From an uncultured Woeseiaceae bacterium (lineage in GTDB: Bacteria > Pseudomonadota > Gammaproteobacteria > Steroidobacterales > Woeseiaceae): a DNA stretch of 64,000 bases. Under the pieces are notes generated by a model. The model was given only the letters and a program-made list of their open reading frames with translations, searched no databases and was not told the origin of the DNA. Shown here piece by piece: positions 54,433 to 64,000 of the stretch (the first letter of the stretch is position 1; each line of letters opens with the position of its first letter). Where the stretch lies: assembly GCA_947259985.1 (NCBI GenBank), contig CAMYOJ010000012.1:24693-88692 (forward strand), in the 5' to 3' direction. The position numbers were made by a program, and so were the translations under genes.

Positions 54433-55053
54433 GTGCGGGCAGCGGACATCGAAGTGGCAATCGGCCGATTGCCCCAGGTTTTTCCCGGTGATGCGGCCGG
54501 AAAAATGGCGGCGCTCCTGAACGAGCTCGAGAAATGGAACCGGCGCGTCAACCTGACCGCCGTTCGCGACCCGCAAGAGATGGTGACGGCTCATATTCTC
54601 GACAGCCTGGTCGCCCGGCCGTTTCTAGAGGGCGAAAGCATCCTGGACGTTGGCACGGGCCCCGGTTTCCCCGGGCTGCCACTCGCGATCGCCGAGCCGG
54701 AGCGACGGTTCACCTTGCTCGACAGCAACAACAAGAAGATTATGTTCGTCCAGCATGCGGCGGGTTTGCTGGGCCTCGATAACGTCGAGGCGGTCAAAGG
54801 ACGAGGCGAGGACTATGCACCCGGCCAGCGCTTTGATACCGTGATTGCACGAGCGCTGGCCGCACTGCGGCGACTCGTGGAAATCGCCGGGCACCACGTG
54901 GGAGAGGACGGAGTGTTCGTAGCGCTGAAAGGGCGCTATCCGGCTGAAGAACTAGAAGAACTAACGGCTCCATGGAGCCATGAAGTTGTGCAACTGGTGG
55001 TGCCGGGGCTCGATGCGGGTTCGCGGCATGCAGTGCTGTTGCGAAGAGTCTGA
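54433..55053 (+). CDS. rsmG: 16S rRNA (guanine(527)-N(7))-methyltransferase
   Basis: WNRRVNLTAVRDPQEMVTAHILDSL, ILDVGTGPGFPGLPLAIAEPERRFTLLDSNNKK. Confidence 0.96.
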   Translation: MRAADIEVAIGRLPQVFPGDAAGKMAALLNELEKWNRRVNLTAVRDPQEMVTAHILDSLVARPFLEGESILDVGTGPGFPGLPLAIAEPERRFTLLDSNNKKIMFVQHAAGLLGLDNVEAVKGRGEDYAPGQRFDTVIARALAALRRLVEIAGHHVGEDGVFVALKGRYPAEELEELTAPWSHEVVQLVVPGLDAGSRHAVLLRRV

Positions 55054-55842
55054 ATGATGACACGAATACTTGCAGTAGCGAACCAGAAAGGCGGGGTGGG
55101 CAAGACGACCACCTGCGTCAACCTGGCCGCGTCGCTCGCCGCTACGCAGCGGCGCGTGCTGCTTGTGGACATGGATCCCCAGGGCAACGCGACCATGGGC
55201 TGTGGCATTAACAAGATGGAGCTCGAAAATTCCACCTGCGATGTGTTGCTGGGTGATGCCACGGCGGCTGACACCATCGTGTCGCCACCCGAGGGCGGGT
55301 TCGCAGTCTTGCCCGGCAACGCGGACCTGACGCTGGCCGAGGTCAACCTGCTGCAGGAAATCGGGCGCGAGATGAAACTCAAGAAAGCGCTGGCGCCGGT
55401 CACGGGGCTGTACGATTTCATCCTGATCGACTGTCCGCCGTCGATAAACATGCTGACCGTCAATGCCCTGACGGCAGCCGATGGCGTACTCATACCCATG
55501 CAGTGCGAGTATTACGCACTCGAAGGGCTGAGCGCTCTTCTGAACACCATCGAGCAGGTGCGCGACTCGGTGAACCCGGAGCTCAATGTGTACGGCATCC
55601 TGCGTACGATGTTCGACCCGCGCGTGAACCTGTCGAACGAGGTATCCATGCAGCTCATCGAGCATTTCGATCGCAAGGTGTTTCGCACGGTCGTACCGCG
55701 AAACATCCGCCTGGCCGAGGCGCCGAGTTTCGGCCGTCCGGTGCTGTTGCATGATCGCTCGTCCCGTGGCGCAATTGCGTACCTTGCGCTGGCTGGTGAA
55801 GTGCTCAGGCGTGAAGATGCGCGCGTCGCACAGGCTGTTTAG
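55054..55842 (+). CDS. parA: chromosome partitioning ATPase ParA/Soj
   Basis: NQKGGVGKTTTCVNLAASLA, LLVDMDPQGNATMGCG. Confidence 0.96.
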   Translation: MMTRILAVANQKGGVGKTTTCVNLAASLAATQRRVLLVDMDPQGNATMGCGINKMELENSTCDVLLGDATAADTIVSPPEGGFAVLPGNADLTLAEVNLLQEIGREMKLKKALAPVTGLYDFILIDCPPSINMLTVNALTAADGVLIPMQCEYYALEGLSALLNTIEQVRDSVNPELNVYGILRTMFDPRVNLSNEVSMQLIEHFDRKVFRTVVPRNIRLAEAPSFGRPVLLHDRSSRGAIAYLALAGEVLRREDARVAQAV

Positions 55843-55851
55843 GAAAATCTG

Positions 55852-56745
55852 ATGACACCCAAGAAAAGGCTCGGCCGCGGGCTTGATGCATTACTGAGCA
55901 AGCCTGCATCCAGACCACAATCGGTAAGCGATGATGTCATCGCCGGCGGCGATACGCTCAAAAACATACCGGTCGAATTGCTGCAGCGTGGGCAGTACCA
56001 GCCGCGCGTCGACATGCGCCAGGATTCGCTCGAGGACCTCGCGAACTCGATCAAGGTCCAGGGCGTCGTGCAGCCTATTGTTGCGCGGCCCATTGGCAAC
56101 AAGGACGGCACGCAGCGCTATGAGATTGTCGCGGGCGAAAGGCGCTGGCGCGCCGCGCAGCTGGCCGGACTCGCCGAGATTCCGGCGGTGGTGCGCGACG
56201 TCCCCGATGAGGGCGCGATCGCAATGGCTCTTATCGAGAATATCCAGCGCGAGGACCTCAACCCGCTCGAAGAGGCGCGCGCCCTCGATCGGCTGATCCG
56301 CGAATTCGAGCTGACACACGCCGAGGCCGCAAAGGCGGTCGGTCGCTCCAGGGCTGCGGTCAGCAACCTGCTACGCCTGCAGGAATTGTCCGACAAGGTG
56401 AAGCCGTTACTCGAAGATCGCCAGCTGGAAATGGGACACGCACGTGCGCTGCTCGCGATCACTAACGCGACGCAACAGTTCGATGCAGCGCGCCAGGTGG
56501 TCCGCAAGGGCATGTCAGTGCGCGAAACGGAGAAACTCGTGCGCCGTATGCTGGACAGCGGCGGCAGCAAGCCGGTGAAGAAACCGGCCGTTGTCGATGC
56601 CGATATCCGGCGCCTGGAAATCGAGGTCTCGGAAAAGCTGGGCGCCAAAGTGCACGTCGATCACACGAAGAAGGGCGCCGGCAAGCTCGTGATCAGCTAC
56701 AACAACCTCGACGAGCTCGACGGCATCCTCAAGCACATCAATTAA
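55852..56745 (+). CDS. parB: chromosome partitioning protein ParB/Spo0J
   Basis: LGRGLDALLSK; GERRWRAAQLAGLAEIPAVVRD; ALIENIQREDLNPLEEA; central HTH. Confidence 0.96.
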   Translation: MTPKKRLGRGLDALLSKPASRPQSVSDDVIAGGDTLKNIPVELLQRGQYQPRVDMRQDSLEDLANSIKVQGVVQPIVARPIGNKDGTQRYEIVAGERRWRAAQLAGLAEIPAVVRDVPDEGAIAMALIENIQREDLNPLEEARALDRLIREFELTHAEAAKAVGRSRAAVSNLLRLQELSDKVKPLLEDRQLEMGHARALLAITNATQQFDAARQVVRKGMSVRETEKLVRRMLDSGGSKPVKKPAVVDADIRRLEIEVSEKLGAKVHVDHTKKGAGKLVISYNNLDELDGILKHIN

Positions 56746-56761
56746 AGGGGACACTTGAATT

Positions 56762-56811
56762 AAAGGGACAGTTTACTTAATTGCTTGGAGAATTAAGTAA
56801 ACTGTCCCTTT
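56762..56811. repeat. palindromic repeat copy 3 (21-bp perfect inverted repeat, 8-nt loop)
   Basis: AAAGGGACAGTTTACTTAATT-GCTTGGAG-AATTAAGTAAACTGTCCCTTT; preceded by a degenerate half-copy TTAAAGGGGACACTTGAA. Confidence 0.95.
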
Positions 56812-56812
56812 C

Positions 56813-57976
56813 TCAGGCGACCTCTTCGGGCGCGCCTTCAGACGCTGAGTAGACGCGCCGGAGGATGTTCGGCAGCACGGCCTCCGAGATCAGGAAGCCC
56901 TGCATCTTGTCGCACTCGATCTGCGTCAGGAACCGGTAGGTTTCCTCGGTCTCAACCCCCTCCGCGCAAACCGACATGCCCAGATTGTGGGCGAGCCCCG
57001 TCACAGCTGCGAGCACCGTGCCGGCCACCTTGTCTCGCTGAGCGCGCTTCAGCGCCGAGGCATGAATCTTGATTTCATCGAGTGGCAGCTGCTCGAGGGT
57101 GCTGAGCGATGAGGCGGCGACGCGAAAATCGTCGAGGCAAATACGGAAACCTCGCGCGCGCAGCTCGTGGAGCGTCGCGAGATGCGGAGCGTCCGGGTCG
57201 CTGAGGTCCTGCTCGATGACCTCGAATGTGAAGCGCGAACACTCCAGTCCGGCGTCGTCGACAATGGAGGCGTAGTTAAAGGCCAGGTCTGGCTCGGTAA
57301 GCTGGCTCGAGGCAAGGTTGATGCAGGAGTTAAGCTCAATGCCCTTGTTTTGCCAGCTGACCAGCTGCCTGGCGGCCTCATCGAGAACGAAGCCGCTGAG
57401 CTTGCCCATCAGGCCGAATGCCTCGATTTCTGGCAGAAACTCGAGAGGACCGATGAGCCCGTGCTCGGGACTGTGCCAGCGAACCAGTGCTTCAGCCTCG
57501 CGGGTGACCCACTCCTGGCCCGAGGAGCGCTCCACTTTCGGCTGGTAACGCAACACGAACTCACCGTTGTCGAACGCTTTTTCGAGGTCTTCGCGGGAGA
57601 TCTTGAGCAGGCGTCGCCGGCAGCGCCGCGCGGAGGCGCCCAGGCGCTCGAAGTCGAAATTGGCGCCAACCCACTCTACATTGTCGAAATCGGCCAGCTC
57701 GTCGACCAATTCCGCCTGACGACTGTCGCGCAGGCTGGCGCGATCGGCGGCCACGATGACGCCGAAAGGCATCCGCTCGGCCGCCGCAGACAGGGATCTC
57801 AGGTTCTCGCTGACAAAGTCAGATTCTGTGAGCATGACGATTCGCCGGGACTCGCCCTGCAGAAGCTCTTTGAATTTCGCCGGACTGGCGAAGAAGCTGA
57901 GCGTCAAGCTCATCTCCCGGGCAACGTCGATGAGCGCACGATTGGCGCGAATGGTTTCATTTGTAATTAATAACAT
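56813..57976 (-). CDS. EAL-domain protein with divergent N-terminal receiver-like region
   Basis: EAEALVRWHSPEHGLIGPLEFLPEIE, FEVIEQD, CLDDFRVAASSLSTLEQLPLDEIKI, AEGVETEETYRFL, MQGFLISEA. Confidence 0.88.
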   Translation of the reverse strand: MLLITNETIRANRALIDVAREMSLTLSFFASPAKFKELLQGESRRIVMLTESDFVSENLRSLSAAAERMPFGVIVAADRASLRDSRQAELVDELADFDNVEWVGANFDFERLGASARRCRRRLLKISREDLEKAFDNGEFVLRYQPKVERSSGQEWVTREAEALVRWHSPEHGLIGPLEFLPEIEAFGLMGKLSGFVLDEAARQLVSWQNKGIELNSCINLASSQLTEPDLAFNYASIVDDAGLECSRFTFEVIEQDLSDPDAPHLATLHELRARGFRICLDDFRVAASSLSTLEQLPLDEIKIHASALKRAQRDKVAGTVLAAVTGLAHNLGMSVCAEGVETEETYRFLTQIECDKMQGFLISEAVLPNILRRVYSASEGAPEEVA

Positions 57977-58118
57977 GGCCAGCCTGGATTAATGAAAATG
58001 CGGTCCCATTTATACCCGGACCGAACGGGCCCGGATGTGCGGTATGTCGCAATGCCAAAAACGCCGCAAATACCGCAAAAAACCGATGGAAATGACTGTT
58101 TTCATGCGTGCTTTCGTA

Positions 58119-58147
58119 TTGCCATGTCAGGGGCCTGCCACTATAAT
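58119..58147 (+). promoter_or_regulatory. sigma70 promoter of the atp operon
   Basis: TTGCCA (58119-58124), 17-nt spacer, TATAAT (58142-58147), about 106 bp upstream of the atpI start. Confidence 0.75.
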
Positions 58148-58253
58148 GCGCTCGCGATTTATCAGGCCCGCCTGGAAAAAACCAATCCAAAGCGCCACAC
58201 CCCGCCGGGACGCCCGATGGACGTGGCGTTTTTAGTGCCGGAGGCATAATAAA

Positions 58254-59481
<1,228 letters not shown>

Positions 59482-59500
59482 TTTAAATGAACCTCCTTAG

Positions 59501-59779
<279 letters not shown>

Positions 59780-59793
59780 TAAAGCACGCGATC

Positions 59794-59844
59794 TGTAGGA
59801 GGCCGCTGCGGCGGCCGACATCGTGCGCCGAGGCGCGCGCCTAC
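59794..59844. repeat. REP-like double hairpin between atpE and atpF
   Basis: TGTAGGAGGCCGCTGCGGCGGCCGACA...GCGCC-GA-GGCGC...CCTAC: GTAGG/CCTAC outer pair and two internal stems. Confidence 0.7.
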
Positions 59845-59876
59845 GCTGATTCTACAAATGGTGTAAGGAGCATTAC

Positions 59877-60347
59877 GTGGACATCAACTGGACTCTCTTC
59901 GGCCAGACGCTCGCCATGATCGTGTTCGTCTGGTTCTGCATGAAGTTTATCTGGCCGCCTATTCTCAATGCGATCGAGGAACGCCAGAAGCAGATCGAAG
60001 AAGGCCTCGCCGCCGCCGATCTGAGCCAGGAGAAGCTGGCCGAAGCTGCAACCGAGGCCGAGGGCATCGTCGCCGAGGCGCGTCAGCAGGCAACCGGCAT
60101 TCTCGACCAGGCGCATGCGCGCGCGAACGAAATCGTCGCGGATGGCAAAGACGCCGGCGTCAAGGAGCGTGAGCGTCAGCTGGCCGCCGCCAAGGCCGAG
60201 ATCGAGCAGGAAGCCAACAAGGCACGTGAAGAGCTGCGCGGCCAGGTTTCGGCTATTGCCATAGCGAGCGCCGAGAAGATCCTGAATCGCGAGATCGACA
60301 GCAAGTCGCACCAAGACATCCTGGGCAAGCTCGCTCAGGAGCTGTAA
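59877..60347 (+). CDS. atpF: F0F1 ATP synthase subunit B (GTG start)
   Basis: MDINWTLFGQTLAMIVFVWFCMKFIWPPILNAIEERQKQI. Confidence 0.97.
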   Translation: MDINWTLFGQTLAMIVFVWFCMKFIWPPILNAIEERQKQIEEGLAAADLSQEKLAEAATEAEGIVAEARQQATGILDQAHARANEIVADGKDAGVKERERQLAAAKAEIEQEANKAREELRGQVSAIAIASAEKILNREIDSKSHQDILGKLAQEL

Positions 60348-60359
60348 GCGGAGACCGCC

Positions 60360-60917
60360 GTGGCTGACAACAACACAATAGCAAGGCCTTACGCGCAGGC
60401 AATCTTCGAGGTTGCCGATGAGGCCGGCACTCTCGGTGACTGGTCCGAGACACTCAAGACCGCCGCACAGCTGCTCGCCGATCGCGGGCTTGTCGAGTAC
60501 CTCGGCAACCCCGAGTACAACGACGACCAACGCCTCGAGTTTCTCGCCGGCTTGTTCGACAAGGCCGGTAGCAAGCTGCTTGCGGGCGCGGACCAGAAAG
60601 GCACCAATTTTCTCAAGCTGCTGCTCGAGAACGGCCGCGTGGCGGTGTTGCCCGAGATTTCGGCGCACTTCGAAGCGCTGAAGGCCGATGTCGAGAACAG
60701 TGTCGATGCGGTCGTCACATCCGCGACGGCGCTGAGCGACGAGCAGACCGAGGAAATTGCGCGCTCACTCAAAGAACGACTCGGTCGTGACGTGAGAATC
60801 ACGACGGAAATTGACGAGAACCTCATTGGTGGTGCCGTAATTCGCGCCGGTGATGTCGTAATTGATGGATCACTGCGGGCAAGGCTGGAAGGTCTGGCCA
60901 ACGCATTGACCAACTAA
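60360..60917 (+). CDS. atpH: F0F1 ATP synthase subunit delta
   Basis: [25 protein letters not shown]-terminal [23 protein letters not shown]. Confidence 0.96.
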   Translation: MADNNTIARPYAQAIFEVADEAGTLGDWSETLKTAAQLLADRGLVEYLGNPEYNDDQRLEFLAGLFDKAGSKLLAGADQKGTNFLKLLLENGRVAVLPEISAHFEALKADVENSVDAVVTSATALSDEQTEEIARSLKERLGRDVRITTEIDENLIGGAVIRAGDVVIDGSLRARLEGLANALTN

Positions 60918-60930
60918 AGAGGAAAAACAA

Positions 60931-62472
60931 ATGGCACTCAAAGCTTCTGAAATCAGCCAGCTGATTAAAGAGCGTATCGAGAACTTCGAGGCTTCCACGG
61001 AAGCACGTGACGTAGGCACCGTTATCGCGGTGACCGACGGTATCGTTCGCATCCACGGCCTTGCCGACGCACGTTACGGCGAAATGCTCGAGTTCCCGCA
61101 GAACACTTTCGGCATGGCGCTGAACCTCGAGCAGGATTCGGTCGGTTCCGTGGTACTCGGCGACTACAAGCACATTTCAGAAGGTGACACGGTCAAGACG
61201 ACGGGTCGCATTCTCGAGGTGCCGGTCGGTCGTGAACTGCTTGGTCGCGTCGTCGACTCGCTCGGCAACCCGATCGATGGCAAGGGCCCGATCGATGCCA
61301 AAGCATCGTCGCCGATCGAGAAGGTTGCACCCGGCGTTATTCAGCGCCAGTCGGTATCGCAGCCCGTGCAGACGGGACTGAAGTCGATTGACTCGATGGT
61401 GCCGATCGGCCGCGGTCAGCGTGAGCTGATCATCGGTGACCGCCAGACGGGCAAGACGGCGGTCGCGGTCGACACGATCATCAACCAGCGCGGCACGGGC
61501 ATCAAGTGTATCTACGTCGCTGTCGGCCAGAAGGCTTCTTCGATCGCGGGCGTCGTCCGCAAGCTCGAGGAAGAGGGCGCCATGGAGCATACGATCGTGG
61601 TCGCAGCCGCCGCTGCCGACAGCCCGGCCATGCAATACATCGCGCCGTACTCCGGTGCATCAATGGGGGAGTTCTTCCTCGATAATGGCGAAGACGCGCT
61701 GATTATTTTCGACGACCTCACGAAGCAGGCCTGGGCGTATCGCCAGGTGTCACTGCTGCTGCGTCGCCCGCCGGGGCGCGAAGCCTACCCCGGTGACGTT
61801 TTCTACCTGCACTCTCGCCTGCTCGAACGCGCTTCGCGCGTCAACGCCGAGCATGTCGAGGAGGTGTCTGGCGGCAAGATCAAGGGCAAGACCGGATCGC
61901 TGACGGCACTGCCGATCATCGAAACGCAGGCTGGCGACGTATCGGCATTCGTACCGACCAACGTGATCTCAATCACCGACGGCCAGATCTTCCTCGAGAC
62001 CGACCTCTTTAACGCGGGCGTCCGCCCGGCCATCAACGCCGGCCTGTCGGTATCGCGAGTGGGTGGCGCGGCGCAGACCAAGATCATCAAGAAGCTCGGT
62101 GGTGGTGTACGTCTTGCGTTAGCCCAGTATCGCGAGCTCGCCGCTTTCGCGCAGTTCGCATCGGATCTCGATGCGGCGACGCGGGCGCAGCTGGAGCGCG
62201 GCGAACGCGTAACCGAGCTCATGAAGCAGAAGCAGTATTCGCCGTTGTCGGTTGCCGAAATGGCGCTGTCGCTCTACGCCGTCAACGAGGGCTACCTCGA
62301 CAGCGTGGACGTAGAGAAGGTCGTCGATTTCGAGGAAGCGCTGCACGACTTCGCGCGCTCGAACTACCAGGGCGACCTGGACGACATGAACGAGTCGGGC
62401 GACTACAACGACGATGTTGCTGCCAAGCTCAAGGAAATCTGCGACGCGTTCGCCAAGAAGGGCGCTTACTAG
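60931..62472 (+). CDS. atpA: F0F1 ATP synthase subunit alpha
   Basis: [27 protein letters not shown]; full-length alpha subunit. Confidence 0.98.
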   Translation: MALKASEISQLIKERIENFEASTEARDVGTVIAVTDGIVRIHGLADARYGEMLEFPQNTFGMALNLEQDSVGSVVLGDYKHISEGDTVKTTGRILEVPVGRELLGRVVDSLGNPIDGKGPIDAKASSPIEKVAPGVIQRQSVSQPVQTGLKSIDSMVPIGRGQRELIIGDRQTGKTAVAVDTIINQRGTGIKCIYVAVGQKASSIAGVVRKLEEEGAMEHTIVVAAAAADSPAMQYIAPYSGASMGEFFLDNGEDALIIFDDLTKQAWAYRQVSLLLRRPPGREAYPGDVFYLHSRLLERASRVNAEHVEEVSGGKIKGKTGSLTALPIIETQAGDVSAFVPTNVISITDGQIFLETDLFNAGVRPAINAGLSVSRVGGAAQTKIIKKLGGGVRLALAQYRELAAFAQFASDLDAATRAQLERGERVTELMKQKQYSPLSVAEMALSLYAVNEGYLDSVDVEKVVDFEEALHDFARSNYQGDLDDMNESGDYNDDVAAKLKEICDAFAKKGAY

Positions 62473-62480
62473 GAATCGAT

Positions 62481-63353
62481 ATGGCGGGCGAGAAGGAAAT
62501 CCGCACAAAGATTGCTTCTGTAAAGAACATGCAGAAGATCACGAGTGCGATGGAAAAGGTCGCGGCGAGCAAGATTCGCAAGGCTCAGCTGCAGATGGAG
62601 GCGGCGCGTCCTTACGCGCAGCGTATCCGCCGGGTAATCGGCCACCTGCAGCATGCCAACCCCGACTATAAGCACCCGTTCCTGACGGAGCGCGACATCA
62701 AGCGAGTCGGCTACATCGTGATTTCGACCGACCGTGGCTTGTGCGGGGGGCTCAACGCCAACCTGTTCAAGACCATGATCGGCGAGATTTCGAAGTGGCA
62801 GGAACAGGACATTGAAATCGACATGGCCCTGATCGGTGCCAAGGCGGTTCAGTTCTTCCGTCGCATGGGCGGCCGTGTCGTCGGTACAGCTTCGCACCTC
62901 GGCGACAAGCCGATGGTGAACGATCTGATCGGTTCGATCCAGATCATGCTGAGCGCCTATGAAGAGGGCAATATCGACCGCCTGTTCGTCGTGCACAACG
63001 AGTTCATGAGCGCGATGAGCCAGACGCCCGTCGTCAGACAATTGCTGCCGGCAAATTCGGTCAAGCAGGCGGACGGCGAACTACAGGAGTACTGGGACTA
63101 CATTTACGAGCCCGATGCCGCGGAAATGCTTGATGACGTACTGATGCGTTACATCGAGTCGCAGGTATATCGAGGCGCGGTTGAGAACTTCGCCTGCGAG
63201 ATGGCGGCGAAGATGGTTGCGATGAAGTCCGCGACGGACAATGCCGGCGAGATCATCGATGGACTGCAGCTCCAGTACAACAAGGCTCGACAGGCTGCTA
63301 TCACGCAAGAAATTTCAGAAATTGTTGGCGGCGCTGCTGCCGTATCAGGTTAG
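62481..63353 (+). CDS. atpG: F0F1 ATP synthase subunit gamma
   Basis: [52 protein letters not shown]. Confidence 0.97.
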   Translation: MAGEKEIRTKIASVKNMQKITSAMEKVAASKIRKAQLQMEAARPYAQRIRRVIGHLQHANPDYKHPFLTERDIKRVGYIVISTDRGLCGGLNANLFKTMIGEISKWQEQDIEIDMALIGAKAVQFFRRMGGRVVGTASHLGDKPMVNDLIGSIQIMLSAYEEGNIDRLFVVHNEFMSAMSQTPVVRQLLPANSVKQADGELQEYWDYIYEPDAAEMLDDVLMRYIESQVYRGAVENFACEMAAKMVAMKSATDNAGEIIDGLQLQYNKARQAAITQEISEIVGGAAAVSG

Positions 63354-63362
63354 AGGACCTAA

Positions 63363-64000
<638 letters not shown>

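Noticed and set aside
53469-54551. 360-aa minus-strand ORF
   Set aside because: Antisense shadow of the S9 peptidase.
57992-58249. 85-aa ORF upstream of atpI
   Set aside because: Contains the atp promoter-like element, no recognisable motif, likely non-coding leader.

Overview
This window is a gammaproteobacterial-type chromosome segment around the replication origin. Left part (minus strand): a SAM methyltransferase fragment, a yibQ-like gene, ctpA and envC. Plus strand: rhodanese, grxC, secB and gpsA. Next come a BBE-type FAD oxidase, trmL, a class 1B-like dihydroorotate dehydrogenase, ntrC/ntrB/DUF4124/glnA, glyQ-glyS-gmhB-plsC and a GST-like protein. The core origin block is gyrB-recF-dnaN-dnaA (minus) diverging from rpmH-rnpA-yidC (plus), followed by mnmE and mnmG, then rsmG-parA-parB and atpI-B-E-F-H-A-G-D (atpD truncated by the window edge). 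Accessory blocks interrupt this conserved order: (a) a tightly coupled five-gene minus-strand operon (S33 hydrolase, NatA/NatB-like ABC exporter, active and degenerate M16 peptidases) between mnmE and mnmG; (b) about 15 kb between mnmG and rsmG with an opp-like importer, DUF945, dihaem cytochrome c, MBL hydrolase, acuI-like reductase, prpBCD and an S9 peptidase; (c) an EAL protein between parB and atpI. Non-coding signals read directly: two parS-like palindromes inside recF, a DnaA-box and AT-rich oriC candidate between dnaN and dnaA, three copies of a long palindromic repeat (core GGGACAGTTTACTTAATT), a REP-like double hairpin between atpE and atpF, a sigma54/NtrC-type glnA promoter, and a near-consensus sigma70 promoter before atpI. 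No tRNA, rRNA, CRISPR array or transposase gene was recognised. Product names come from reading motifs and protein character by eye; no database search was run.
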